A stretch of 64,000 bases of DNA from the NCBI RefSeq assembly GCF_020379485.1, contig NC_063448.1, forward strand, positions 11,369,726 to 11,433,725, written 5' to 3'. The notes under the pieces were generated by a model. The model was not told where the DNA came from and searched no databases. It saw only the letters and a list, made by a program, of their open reading frames with translations. The position numbers were made by a program, and so were the translations under genes. This DNA is from Brassica napus. Its lineage: Eukaryota > Streptophyta > Magnoliopsida > Brassicales > Brassicaceae. Of the stretch, positions 10,979 through 22,964 are shown piece by piece (the first letter of the stretch is position 1; each line of letters opens with the position of its first letter).

Positions 10979-12533
10979 ATAGGCGAGAGTTCCTGAGGCA
11001 GAGAAGAGGAGTATCTTGAGAAATTTCAAATTTGATGATGGTGAACTTCCTGTGCGATATCTGGGACTTCCCCTCATGACGCAAAGGATGAAGAAGCAAG
11101 ACTATACTCCTCTTTTGGAGAAGATACGAGGTAAAATAAGCTCCTGGACTTGTCGGTTTCTGTCGTATGCTGGAAGACTCCAATTGATAACTTATGTCCT
11201 TACTAGCATAGTTAATTTTTGGGCGACGGTGTTTAGATTGCCTTGTAGTTGTATCACAGAAGTTGAACAAATATGTTCAGCGTTTCTATGGACGGGGCCA
11301 ATCCTTAAATCTACTAATGCTAAGGTTGCTTGGACAGAAGTATGGTTCCCTAAGAGAGAAGGAGGTTTGGGGATCAGAAGCTTGAAAGAAGTTAATAAAG
11401 TTTATGGTCTTAAGCTGATATGGAGAATGCTAACAGGATCATCTCTCTGGGGGAAGTGGATTAGAGTAAATTTGCTAAAAGGAAGAAGTTTTTGGGAAGT
11501 CAACTTGAAGATGCAGACTGGTTCTTGGATGTGGCATAAAATGCTTAAGTTGAGAAGTGTTGCAAAGCTGTTTTACAAGGTCGAAGTAGGTAATGGGAGG
11601 CATACTTCTTTCTGGTATGATAATTGGTCTAGGCAAGGAGTTCTCGTAGACTTATTGGGTGCTAGAGGTTTCATTGATATGGGAGTGAGAAAGAATGCAA
11701 CGGTAGAGGATGCTGTGTTATATGGTAGAAGGAGAAGAAGACATAGGCTAAGCATTCTAAACGATATTGAGGACAAACTGGATACCATCAGAAGTAATCC
11801 AAGTCTTGAAGGGATTGACAGGAGTCTATGGAGGAGAGATTCGGCTTACAAGTTGGAGTTTTCTACTCAGGAAACTTGAAGTTTTTGAGAGACAAGAAAC
11901 CTCTATGTAGCTGGGCGCCTGGTATCTGGTTTTCGCAAGCGACTCCGAAGTTTGCGTTTATGGCGGGGCTCTCTGTTCGTGATAGGATGTCGACCATGGA
12001 CAGAGTGGTGAAGTGGAGTAGGGGGAGTAATGATATGTGTGTTCTCTGTCATAATGCTCAGGAATCGAGGAACCATCTATTCTTTGAGTGTGATTTATCT
12101 GCTCAGGTATGGGAATTCATAGCCAAAGGATTGTTGCGCCAGTCTTTCACTGTAGTTTGGTCAGAGATAATAATCATTATATCTGATAAAACTAGAAAGA
12201 AGAATAGTTTACTTTGTATCAGATACGTCTTCCAAGCTGTTCTATATGCTTTGTGGAGAGAAAGGAATAAGCTGAAGCATGGAGAGAAGATGATGCCTTT
12301 ACCAGCTTTAAAAAAGGTGATTGAGAAGGGAATGAGAAATAAAATTACGTTGGTGCAGAAAAAAGGAGGGAGAGGAATGGAGATGCTAATGCAATTTTGG
12401 TTTCAAACAAGAATGTAATTAGTTTATAGTCTTATCTTTTGAGTTCTAGTATGCAATTTACTTTGCAAAAAAGTATGCACTAGTTGTAATAAGGCTTTTT
12501 TGGTGAATAAATTTAACATTCATTCAAAAAAAA
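10979..12533 (+). mobile_element. LINE (non-LTR retrotransposon), 5'-truncated
   Basis: This is the 3' part of a plant L1-type element. It starts abruptly inside the reverse transcriptase frame and ends with ATTCATTCAAAAAAAAA at 12523-12533. The coding part runs to 12418. 5' truncation is normal for target-primed reverse transcription. No convincing TSD was identified. Confidence 0.85.
10983..12418 (+). pseudogene. LINE reverse transcriptase C-terminus with zf-RVT domain, frameshifted
   Basis: The first frame (10983-11879) carries the region just after the RT catalytic core in plant LINEs: ELPVRYLGLPLMTQRMK, KISSWTCRFLSYAGRLQLI, FLWTGP and KVAWTEVWFPKREGGLGI. A second frame (to 12418) continues with the zf-RVT zinc-binding domain: LCSWAPGIWFSQATPKFAFM, CVLCHNAQESRNHLFFEC and WRERNKLKHG. 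The frames join at 11877-11879, where ACT TGA AG stands for a probable ACT TGG AAG with one base lost. The RT YADD core and the upstream endonuclease are absent, so the copy is dead. Confidence 0.88.
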
Positions 12534-12897
12534 AGTTAATTTTGGTTTATATTTTTTTAACGCAAAATTATTAAAAAGTAAAGTTAGTTAATTATAAAAA
12601 ATAATATTATTTTTACATTTTTATTTTATTTAGACTTTTAAAAATGAAATTACTTATCTTGACCGCAACTTCTTTCCCTTCTTTCATCCTACCATAGTAA
12701 ACATACCCAAAGCTTCCTTTTCCAACTCTCTTGGAGAAATTATCAGTGGCCTCTTCAAGGATAGGAAGGGATATGAAATATGCTACACCTTCATCTAACA
12801 AATGTCCGTCCCTCACAGCTGAATAAGCTGCCAAACCTTTTTTCTTAGTCCCCGTGGAGTTACCTGAAAGAAACATGAGTAAGACAACAACCCTCCA

Positions 12898-13373
12898 GGG
12901 CCGTGCCTGAGAATTTTAGGTCCTAAAACCCAATTATTAATTTGGCCCCTCCAAAACTATGAGAATTTAAAATGTTAAGGTGAAGAATCGAACTGGGCAC
13001 CTTATATACTTCTAATAAGTATATTACCAACCTAGCCACTTAGTTATTTCTGTTAGGATTTGGCCTCTAATATTTATATAATTTTTCAAGGCCACAAGCA
13101 TATGCTTGATTGGCTTTTACTCAGGCACAGCCTGCACCGTGCCTATTAGACCCTAAAACCCAATTATTAATTTGCCCCCCCCCCCCCCCCAAAACTATGA
13201 GAATTTAAAATGTTAAGGTGAAGAATCGGACTGGGCACCTTATATACTTCTAATAAGTACATTACCAACCTAGCCACTTAGTTATTTCTGTTAGGATTTG
13301 GCCCCTAATATTTATATAATTTTTCAAGGCCCCAAACATATGCTTGATTGGCTTTTACTCAGGCACGGCCCTG
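12898..13373. mobile_element. Dimeric non-autonomous TIR element (hAT-like)
   Basis: The ends match as inverted repeats: GGGCCGTGCCTGAG at the left and CTCAGGCACGGCCC at the right. They are flanked by a direct repeat CCCTCCA (12891-12897, 13374-13380), probably the core of an 8 bp TSD. The interior is two head-to-tail copies of about 235 bp (12898-13133 and 13134-13373), both with ACCTTATATACTTCTAATAA. The internal junction keeps a degenerate end pair (CTCAGGCACAGCC / CACCGTGCC), so one copy probably arose by duplication or end-to-end insertion. The second copy has a run of 17 or so C at about 13174-13190. Confidence 0.7.
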
Positions 13374-13406
13374 CCCTCCACCTCGAGGAAACCTGATAAC
13401 AGTCAA

Positions 13407-13410
<4 letters not shown>

Positions 13411-13444
<34 letters not shown>
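13411..13444. repeat. (TA)n microsatellite
   Basis: About 17 uninterrupted TA units next to the exon A donor of the kinase fragment. Confidence 0.95.
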
Positions 13445-13449
<5 letters not shown>

Positions 13450-13559
13450 ATCAGCACTTTTCTTCTTCCTGAGAACACAAAGTAGAACAAGACGTCCTCC
13501 AGCTAGCAGCAAGAGAACTGCGACAGCTGCTATTGATAGAGTACTCATTGTAATCTTGA

Positions 13560-16041
13560 GATTTTTTTAAATGTTATAAGTTTGTAAATTTGTATGTTTT
13601 TAGTTTGTTGATGATAAATTCATATTGATTATTTCTTCTATTATTCTTTTATGTTCTAATTTGTTGATGGCCATCCTTATAAATTTTATTTAAAATCTTA
13701 ACTAACTTATTTGACATTCTTTTTTAGACTCTTTATTTTTTTATCTAACTTGTAAACATTGTTCTCTAAATATTTTCTTCAACATAACTCAACAAGGAGC
13801 ATCTTAAACTTTATATGTTGTATGAGGTGAATCATGGTACTGATTATAAGAATTCATCATTTAGTTTGCTTTAATACCAATAATTTTTTAAAAAGCTTAT
13901 AGATCACATCATGTTCGATTTATTTCAGTATAGCTTATTTGTTTAGTTTCTATGAAAATTTTGACTGTAACCGATTAAAAGAATATTTGTAAAAACATAA
14001 AATAATAGTGTTGATTAATATTTAAAATTTTAATGGATAAATAAATTCGTCAGTTTTTTGATCGATTAAAAATAATTTGAAACTCATAAATAAATTGTGT
14101 CTTGCGACTCTCTCTCTATTCTCTTACTTAACATCTTTCAGAGAGAACGAATGGAAATTTCAAATCTTTTTTCTTATATTGGAATTATCCTCTACTCTAT
14201 CCGATTTTTTGGTGTGATACATTTTTTCGTCTATTGGATTTTATCTTCGGCTTTGTATGTCTACTTTACGTCGCAGATGTTTTACATTTTTCTTTATACT
14301 AATCTTGTTTACTGTTATTGTTCATTCACTTCAAATCCTATATTCTTGACGCGTTCCTTGTTCATGAAGAATATATTTGGTTTTTTTATTTGGATATTAT
14401 TAATAGAAAACACATTTGATACTGATTTATAATTTATTTTTTTAAAAACACTTTTTAAAATTTTATTTTGAAGAGTAAATTTTATTTTGTGTTCTTGGAA
14501 GGAAAAATATTGTATATTGTATATTTTATATTATTTTTGGTTAATTTTTTTCTGAAAATTCCAAATATTTATATATAAATATGTATATATATCCATGAAT
14601 CAATTTAGTTTTAATGATTTATTTAATAGTTTACCTTATTTGATGTTGAATTCCATTTTGTATTATCAATTTTGGAAATTTAACATTTTAAAAATAGTAA
14701 ACAATCATAGTTTGATTGTTTTGTTTTCTAATACTATGTGTATACTCTTAATGACTTATAGCTTTATATAGATTATACGTTATTTTTGAATATTTTCAAT
14801 AGTATATAGCCTAAACTTTAAAAACCATGAGTTAAATTAATTTACTTATAATTGTTTGAAAGTCTTGCATTTTTAATATTAATTCTTCTTTTTTATTTTA
14901 TTTTAATGTTACATTTTGAGAAATATTATATATTAAGTAAATTTATTTATAATGTTTTACTTTTGTTAACTTACCTTGTTTTATTTGGTTTTTATTTTAA
15001 TTTAAATGATTTTATGAAATTTTTTAAATCCTAATCATAATATAATGAATTGTTTCTCACTGATTTATAGTCTTAGCTTAAATATAATGTATGTTATTTA
15101 CCAATATTTTCAATAGCATATATCCTAAATTTTGAAAATCATGAGTTAAATTTAAGATTATAATTGTTTAAATTATTGCATTTTAAAGTAATTATTATTT
15201 TTAGTTAATTTATGTTAAATTTCAAAATTAATTATTATTATTATATATATTAAGTTAATATGTGTATAATGTTTTTAATTTTGTTAGTTAGACTTATTCG
15301 ATATTGATTTCTTTTTATTATGAAATAAACAGTTTTTGAAAACATTGACATATTTAAAAATAACAAATTTAAATGCTTATTTGTCATAATACGATTGGTT
15401 GTTTTAAATCTTACGTAAACACAATCAATAGCTTATAGCCTCAACGTTTATACAGTAGTCTTCGCTTAATTATCATATTTGTACGATATTTTATGTTAAT
15501 TTCAAAAATATATTATATATTAAGTTAACTTATATACAATTCCTTGATTTTTCTAAGTTTACCATATTTTAATTGATTTATATTTTATTTTGAAATACAT
15601 GATTTTTGGTAATATTGAAATTTGTAGAAATAGTAATCTAAAATGCTGATGTGTCATAATACGATTGGTGGTTTTAAATTCTATGTGGACGCTCTCAATG
15701 GCTTATAGCCTCAGCTTTTATATAGTTTAGATTTTTGAATATTTTCAATAGTATATAGCCTAAACTTTGAAAACCATGAGTTAAATTAATTTACTTATAA
15801 TTGTTTGAAAGTCTTGCATTTTTAATATTAATTCTTCTTTTTTATTTTATTTTAATGTTACATTTTGAGAAATATTATATATTAAGTAAATTTATTTATA
15901 ATGTTTTATTTTTGTTAACTTACCTTGTTTGATTTGGTTTTTATTTTAATTTAAATGATTTTATGAAATTTTTTAAATCCTAATCATAATATAATGAATT
16001 GTTTCTCACTGATTTATAGTCTTAGCTTATATATAATGTAG
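13560..16041. repeat. AT-rich region with long direct repeats
   Basis: No gene. 14784-15091 and 15732-16040 are near-identical direct repeats of about 308 bp sharing AGTATATAGCCTAAACTTT and TGATTTATAGTCTTAGCTTA. Diverged partial copies are recognisable near 15105-15160, 15425-15465 and 15690-15730 (ATAGCCT words). The array abuts the left end of the MULE. Confidence 0.75.
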
Positions 16042-17904
16042 GGCTTTTTGCAAAAGTGACTCAAAACTTGAAGTCAAACAGAAAACTAACATTTTCTTTT
16101 GACTCCTTTTTTTTTTGAGATTTTAACCCCACACCTGCATTTTATCTACGAAAATGCCATTAACATTTTTTTTTTTTTTCGAAAATGGCTTCTTTACTGT
16201 CTCAACCTCATCTTCTTCAAGTATTTACAATATTGCCACTGCAATGAATAGTGGCAACAACCTTGTACGAACTGTTTGGAGCTTTTAATGCCCTTTAATG
16301 CACGTAAATCTCTTTACACTCTCTCTGTTTCAATTGTTATGAACTAAAAACAACATTTCTTTCACTTTCTCTCTATATTCATCCAAAAAACTCAAGCTTT
16401 TGATTCAAAATATGGGCTATGGTTGACAGAGCCATATTTCTTTCGTTTTGACTTACGGTTGCTTTCGTTTGAGGTTCTGGGTGGTTGGAGAAGACCCTGT
16501 GTGCAAACGAAGTCATCTCACCTAGTTTAAGGTACGAATTTGAATTTTTTTTCAAGATCTGTTCGCGTAGAAGACTTACTAGTAAGTCATCTGTATGTAG
16601 AAGACTTACTGATGAGTCTTCTGGTCAAACGGACGACTTAAATTAAGTCGTCCAGCTTTGTTTGTTAAAAAAAAACACTCCAGACGACTTATATATACGT
16701 CGTCTACGAGAAACGGACTAGTTTTGCATTTGACCGAATCGTGTCAGATCTTTGACTATTTCTGGACGACTTATAATTCAGTCGTCTCTGGGAAAGTTAA
16801 AATTTCAATATTTTATGAAAACTTGACGACTTACGTGTAAGTCGTCCTAGGTTAGTTTTGTAATTGAAAAATAAAACTTCATAATTTAACTTTAACCAGA
16901 CGACTTAATATAAAGTCGTCCCTCCAGAAGACTTAATTTAAAGTCGTCCGGGGAAAGCAAAGTCGTCCAGAATTTTTCCCAATTTTTGGTCAAACCTTGC
17001 TTATCCCGGACGACCTTAAATTAAGTCGTTTAGCTGGACGACTTTCATCTAAGTCGTCTGGAGAAAGTTAAATTTCAAGTTTTATTTTTCAATTACAAAA
17101 CTAACCTAGGACGACTTACACGTAAGTCGTCAAGTTTTCATAAAATATTGAAATTTTAACTTTCCCAGAGACGACTGAATTATAAGTCGTCCAGAAATAG
17201 TCAAAGATCTGACACGATTCGGTCAAATGCAAAACTAGCCCGTTTCTCGTAGACGACTTATATATAAGTCGTCTGAAGTTTTTTTTTTAACAAACAAAGC
17301 CGGACGACTTAGAATTAAGTCGTCCCTTTTAATTTTCAATTGCAAAAGTGACCTCTTTAGACGACTTACCTTTAAGTCTTCTGGACGACTTAATGCTAAG
17401 TCGTCTGCGGCAATGTTTATTGAACTTCTTCATTTTCTCTATGTTTACTAATGTGTTTTATTTTGAATATTTGCAGATGATTTTTCAGTTACATGCAGTG
17501 TATGGAGAATGGTTGTTGAGAGATTTCCGTTGGGATTTTGTGGTTGATGATCTCAAAGGAGTAAGATTGTTTTTATTGAATGAAGATTCAACACATGCTG
17601 AACTTGTTGCAATGGCTCAAGAAGATTATAACCTGGACATGAGAACAATGAGTGTGGAGATTAGCTACTCATTACCAGCAGAAATGATGATGGCTCCAGG
17701 CAGTCTTCCCATTCATGTTACAAGTGATAGACAAGTTCGAAACTTGCTGGAGATACTCAAAACCCATAGAGTATGTCTTTGTGTATCAAGCCGCAGCAAG
17801 GTCGAAACGGTTTCAGAGAAAAGGGATATTGATGAAGCTGGTGAATGGGAAAAAGATGTTGGTGATAATGATGAAGCTGGTGAATGGGAAGAAGATGTTG
17901 GTGA
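16042..17904 (+). repeat. MULE left TIR (includes mudrA promoter and N-terminal codons)
   Basis: Matches the complement of 23067-24926 with few differences. It contains the terminal end, a foldback at 16630-17327, a 5' UTR intron acceptor (17471-17476) and the first ~140 mudrA codons. The homology breaks at GGTGA/T inside the acidic repeats of mudrA. Confidence 0.9.
16630..17327. repeat. Foldback inside the left TIR
   Basis: 16630 to about 16975 is inverted against about 16995-17327: both carry AGATCTTTGACTATTTCTGG or its complement, CGAGAAACGG or its complement, and GACGACTT/AAGTCGTC palindromes. A transcript through the TIR leader could therefore form a hairpin with arms over 300 nt. Confidence 0.85.
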
Positions 17905-19925
17905 TGAAGATGAAGCTGGTGAATGGGAAGAAGATGTTGGTGATGATGATGAAGCTGATGAATGTTTTGAAGATGTTGGTGATAATGAGTTTGTTGAAGA
18001 TGAAAATCAAGATGGGGAGGAGGAAAATGGGGAGGAGGATGCTGATAATTCTATTGTTGGTGAAACGGATCAGAATGGTGGGGATTACAGTCTTTATGGA
18101 AAGGTTCCAGATGAGGACGAGGAAGATGATGATAATATTTGTTTTGAAGAAATCCAAAAGACATATGCTAAGACAAATGCTATTGAAGGAGGAAAATCGA
18201 ATGGTACCAGTATCTATGTCAACCAGAGTTTTGTTAGCAAGGGTGCACTGCTTTCAGAGCTGCGGCTGGCAGCAGTGAGGGGTAAGTTTTCTTTCAGATT
18301 ATACAAATCAACGAAAACTCTCGTTGTGGCAACATGTCCGGTTAGCTATTGTGGATGGAAGGTCAGAGCGAGTGTCAAACATGGGACAAACACGTTTTGG
18401 GTAACAAAGTATGTGGAAAAACATTTATGCTCAGCGGGAGACCGAATCGCTCAGCGGAGACACTGTACTCCGAAGTATGTAGGTAGTCTTTTCATTGATC
18501 GTGTTGGAATCATTGATGGGATAACTCCGCAGCATATCACTGATGCAATGAGGAACATGTTTGGCATGGCGCTTGATTACACCACTTCATACAGAGCACT
18601 GTTATATGCACAAAGATTGGTGAGAGGATCAGCAGAAGAAGGGTATTCGCGTCTGGCATCATATCTCGAGCAAATCTCCATTGCAAATCTCCACTGCAAA
18701 TCCTGATTCTATGACGGCGATAGAACTTGATTCTATGAAAAGATTTAAGTATCTATTTCTCTCTTTTGGAGCTTCTATCAAAGGTTTTAAGTATCAGAGA
18801 AGGGTCATTGTGGTGGATGGAACTCACCTAAGTGGAAAGTATGGAGGAACTATGTTAGTTGCAGCCGCACAAGATGGCAATTTTCAGATATTCCCATTGG
18901 CTTTTGGGATCGTGGATGAGGAAGATATACCTTCTTGGGAATGGTTTTTCACAAAATTGGCTAGTTGTATATCTCATGACAAGCCTCTGGTGATAGTCTC
19001 CGACCGGCACAAGGCCATTAAAAGTGCGTGTGATAAGGTGTTTCCTTGGGCAACCCGAGGAATATGTTATTATCACCTTCAAGATAACATTGTCAAAAAG
19101 TTTAAAGGGAAACATCTCATGTACTTGGTGAAAGGGGCTGCTTATGCTCACACGGTTTACGATTTTGACCGGTACATGGCTGAGATACGGAGTGCAAACC
19201 CGGAACTTGCAACGTATTTGGAGAAAGCCGACGTCAGGCTATGGTCAAGGGTTTATTGTAAGGGGAACAGGTTCAACATAAAAACAAGCAACATTGCTGA
19301 ATCTATTAATTCCGCACTGAAGCGAGCAAGAGGATTTCCGATTACGTTCCTGCTGGAGTTCATAAGGCAGAAGTTAGGAAAATGGTATTGGAAAAGGAGA
19401 CAAGATGCTTTGAGTCTCACAACTGAACATAGCGGGGGTGTTGAATACTTGCTTGCTGTTCGAGAAGAGATAGCGGGTACGATGACGGTCGAACCAATTG
19501 ATGGATGACATTTCTTTGTCAAAGGTGGCAAAATGGACTGTGTGGTTGATTTGGAACATGCAAAGTGTGATTGTGGTGTCTATGGAGTGGAGAAAATACC
19601 TTGCTCTCATGCTATAGCTGCTGGAATACATGCTGGTTTGCATATCTCCACACTTGTATGTCCACTGTACTCAAAGAATTATCTGTATGCAGGATACTCA
19701 GAGAATATATATCCTATCGTGACACAACATATTGAGGAACGAGAATGCTTTCCTCCAGAACTAAAGCGTGGTCGGGGGAGACCGAAGAAATCAAGATGGC
19801 AATCTTGGTTGGAGCTATCTAGGATGAGAGGACACAAACCCAGGAAGAAACACAGGGCACGGAGATGCTCAAACTGCAAGGAAACTGGCCATACGAAACC
19901 ACAATGTACACAACCAGTTGACTAG
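17477..19925 (+). pseudogene. MULE transposase (mudrA-like), broken by a 13 bp duplication and a stop
   Basis: The start is the ATG directly after a TTGCAG acceptor (17477), giving MIFQLHAVYGEWLLRDFR. The N-terminus is followed by acidic tandem repeats (EAGEWEEDVGD), a MuDR DNA-binding domain (SFVSKGALLSELRLAAVRG, YCGWKVRAS), the DDE transposase domain (VVDGTHL first Asp, VIVSDRH second Asp, NIAESIN Glu), a SWIM zinc finger (CDCGVYGVEKIPCSH) and a CCHC knuckle (CSNCKETGHTKPQC). A 13 bp tandem duplication (18671-18683 and 18684-18696) shifts the frame between the DNA-binding and DDE domains. TGA at 19506-19508 interrupts VEPIDG and HFFVKGGK where families have Trp. All catalytic residues remain visible. 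Confidence 0.92.
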
Positions 19926-20330
19926 TTGTCCAGACGACCTAAATTTAAGTCGTCCAGTCTTGATTACCCGTCCAGACGACTAAATTTTTAGTCGTCCAGT
20001 GTATTTTATTTTTAGACGACCTTCTACTAAGTCGTCCAGTGTATTTTATTTTTAGACGACCTTCTACTATCCCTTCAAGTGTATTTTATTTTTAGACTAC
20101 CTTCTACTATCCCTTCAAGTCGTCCAAACCTTCTAGACGACTTATTTGTAAGTCGTCCAGTTGGAAAACCTTCCAGACGACTTATAATAAGTCGTCCAAA
20201 CCTTCTAGACGACTTATTTGTAAGTCGTCCAGTTGGAAAACCTTCCAGACGACTTATTTCTTCCAGACAACTTATATATTTACAAATCTATACAAAGACA
20301 AGCTGAAATATAAATACTTCGCTCGTTAAA
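19926..20330. repeat. Short palindrome array (GACGACTT ... AAGTCGTC)
   Basis: About ten small palindromes of the type CCAGACGACTTATAATAAGTCGTCC, with two tandem 60-90 bp duplications (around 20030-20110 and 20130-20260). Related clusters lie at 16570-17420, 21170-21195, 21770-21930, 22680-22920 and 23560-24380, always within the MULE. The stretch separates the 3' ends of the two convergent genes. Confidence 0.85.
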
Positions 20331-20429
20331 AAATCATGTTCAAATACAAAGACAAGTTCAAATACAAAGACAAGTTCAAAAATCATGTTCAAATACAAAG
20401 ACAAGTTCAAAAATCATGTTCAAATACAT

Positions 20430-22964
20430 CTAATCATACATGCCCACGAACTTATCACCATCCACATTTTCTTTCAGATGCTGATCAACAAGCTCCTTCC
20501 ATATATCCACCGCCATATTATCCCTCATTTTCTTCGCGTTGCACCTAGCAAAGTCTTTAGGGTCAAAGGAGACCCCAAGAGCATGACATTCAATGTACTT
20601 TACAGCGTACACGCCACAATCACCATTGTTGGCCGTGGGTACACCTTTCAGCGGTCTCTCATATGTGTATGGCTCCAACCCGTATTTGACCTGTATTTCG
20701 TCGGTGGCTGCGCACTCAACAAGCAGATAAGGGACCATCGGGAGAAAAGGCTCCATTATCGCATCCCATGCGTCTGGTACACTAGATGAAGGTATGCTGT
20801 CCCAGACGACTATGTGCCTCTTAGGGATCGATATCCAAATAACAACCCAATGCTTGTCGTCCAAGTTCACTGGCGCATAGATATCATCAATGTCCTCCCC
20901 CCACTTCTTGTTTGATTGGCAAAATGAAGGTATTGATCCGTCATAAAAATTCGACGCCCCACCAGGTAGAACTCTTCCTAAACCTTTGTGATCAGGTTCC
21001 GATGTTTTGAAGAGCTGATACTGCTCTCTCCAAGACTGGGAAAAGTTGTGATCCAGGAAGCACATTCGCTCGCTCCTGAAAGCTTGTGGGTTCTCCTGAT
21101 ACCTCTGCCTTAGCACATTAATCCAAGCATCTATATGCTGCATATTAAATATAACAAGTTAGAAGTTACCAGACGACTTAAATATAAGTCGTGTGCAGAA
21201 GACTTACGCAGTCTTCCAGCCATCCTCTGGCTGTCCGGAGGAAGTGGTACCACCTTGTTGGTGATGTACGTGGTTTGTCCTCGGTCTTAGTTAAATAATG
21301 ACTGCAAACAAAAAAGCAATCAGTTTTGGACGACTAAATCAAGCTATTATGGGTAAAGCAATCACTTACGGATCAGTTTTCAACCAATCAGCGAGTTCCT
21401 TCAACTTATCTTTGTTTACTGGCGGAAATGGATTATAGGCTGCCACTTTATCTTTTTTTTTCTCTGCCGTATAAGGAGATCTCACAGTGGGAGCAGGTTT
21501 CTTCGCTCGTTTACTCTTTGCACGCTTGTCCAATACAACCAGGCTCGGTTCTGAAACTGGATCGCTTGGCTCGGTGGAAGCGAGGCTCGGTTGTTGATCG
21601 GTGGAAGCGAGGCTCGGTTGGTGATCGGTGGAAGTGACAGCAACAATCTCTTTGGAGGTGACACCATCTGCTTTATCCTCCGGCAAGATCTTATTTACCG
21701 AGTTCGCCTCGGTTGCTGTATCCTCCGGCAACCATCTCTGCAATAAAAGTTGCACACAAGTTAACCCTGGACGACTTAAATAAAAGTTGTCTGGACGACT
21801 AGTTGACCCTGGACGACTTAAAATTAAGTCTTCCGTGGTCAACTAGTCGTCCAGACAACTTACGTTTAAGTCGTCCAGGGTCAACTAGTCGTCCAGACAA
21901 CTTTTACAGTCGTCTGGACAACTAGTTAACCCTGGATTTGATACTAACCTCTTTGATTTGAGGAGGCTGTTTCTTTTGAGGAGGCTGCTGTTTCTTTTGA
22001 GGAAGAGGAGGCTGCTGCTGTTTCTTTTGAGGAGGAGGAGGCTGGTTACTAACCACGGTTTCATTGGCATGAGGGGTAGCCTGTTTGTTTCTACCCCCGG
22101 TTTCTTTGGCAAGAGGGGTAGGCTGTTTATCTTGAGGGGTAGCCTGATTGGTTAGAGGTGGAGGGGTAGCCTGATTGGTGACACCAACCTTCTTCTCCAC
22201 AGCTTCCAATCTATCGGACAACTTCCTAAACTCCCTCATGCACTTATTAAACCCTTTTTTCATGCAGTCAGCTACGCCCTTGAACATAATTTCCAACTCC
22301 TCTCTGGTCACCCCTCTAGCCTCTTCTCTAGCCTCTTCACTAGCCACTTTAGGAGCCTCTTTACGAGCTTTCTTCCGAGGTCTTGGATTGTCTTCCTCCT
22401 CCTCCTCCTCCTCCTCCAACACAACCATCTCTTTGGCCTTCTTCGATGGAGTCACAACCTTAGGTTTTGTATTGACCTTAGTACCAGTGACTTCCCAGCA
22501 ATCCATGGTCCACTTCCACGGTCTCCGCTCATACATGACTTAAATGATGTTCTCCGCGGGCAGGTCCTCAACCTCAGAGTCCCATTTTGGCCACATTTCA
22601 CTAATGTCCTTCTCAACAAAGTTGATCACGCGGGTCTGCAGTAAATAGAAGAATCGAGTTAGATATTTGAAAAAAATACTAAATAGACGACTTAATTATA
22701 AGTCGTCTACTAAGTCGTCCAGCTGGAAGACCTTCCAGACGACTTATAATAAGTCGTCTAATAAGTCGTCCAGATGGAAGACTTTCCAGACGACTTAATT
22801 AAGTCGTCCGATAAGTCGTCCAGCTGGGAAGACTTTCCAGACGACTTATTATAAGTCGTCCGATAAGTCGTCCAGCTGGACGACCTTCCAGACGACTTAT
22901 AATAAGTCGTCTGCGCAGTCTTTTGGATTGAAGTAAATACCTGACTCAAGATAGCAGCTTTCAT
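20430..22964 (-). pseudogene. Kaonashi gene: ULP1/C48 cysteine peptidase, 5'-truncated with a stop
   Basis: Exons on minus, all with GT-AG borders and matching phases: 22941-22964, 21949-22635, 21370-21737, 21208-21301 and 20430-21137 (626 codons). The product starts in the remnant of the DUF1985-type region (SQTRVINFVEKDISEMWPKW), has an acidic Glu run, basic and Gln/Pro-rich linkers, then the C48 peptidase domain: DDKHWVVIWI (His), HIVVWDSI (Asp) and NNGDCGVYAVKYIE (Cys). The triad is complete. ULP1 proteases remove SUMO from substrates; whether the MULE-borne versions do so is unproven. A TAA at 22540-22542 interrupts NII and VMYERRPWKW. Sequence upstream of 22964 is lost and replaced by the right TIR, so the present leader and start are new. 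Confidence 0.88.

Larger units (their letters stand above)
12658..13551 (-). pseudogene. LRR receptor-like kinase gene fragment (At1g67720-like)
   Basis: Two exons survive. Exon A (13446 to about 13551) encodes a transmembrane segment, LSIAAVAVLLLLAGGRLVLL, followed by basic LRKKKSADK, with a GT donor at 13444-13445. Exon B (12658-12863) begins after an AG acceptor and encodes the juxtamembrane region and the start of the kinase domain: DEGVAYFISLPILEEATDNF, glycine-rich loop GKGSFGYVYYG, and EVAVK containing the ATP-binding Lys. After AAG the expected GT donor reads AT (ATAAGT), so splicing would fail. Ectodomain, catalytic loop and activation segment are missing. The intron was invaded by a TIR element (12898-13373) and a TA microsatellite. 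The match to Arabidopsis At1g67720 is from memory. Confidence 0.75.

Noticed and set aside
14097..14432. 111 aa hydrophobic frame in AT-rich DNA
   Set aside because: Phe/Ile/Tyr-rich translation typical of T-rich non-coding sequence; no start context, splice sites or family.
17813..18157. 114 aa minus-strand frame opposite mudrA
   Set aside because: It is a shadow of the acidic repeat region on the other strand.
21958..22543. Plus-strand frames opposite the Kaonashi gene
   Set aside because: They mirror the Gln/Pro and Glu-rich linker coding regions of the minus-strand gene, whose splice sites and domains are clear.
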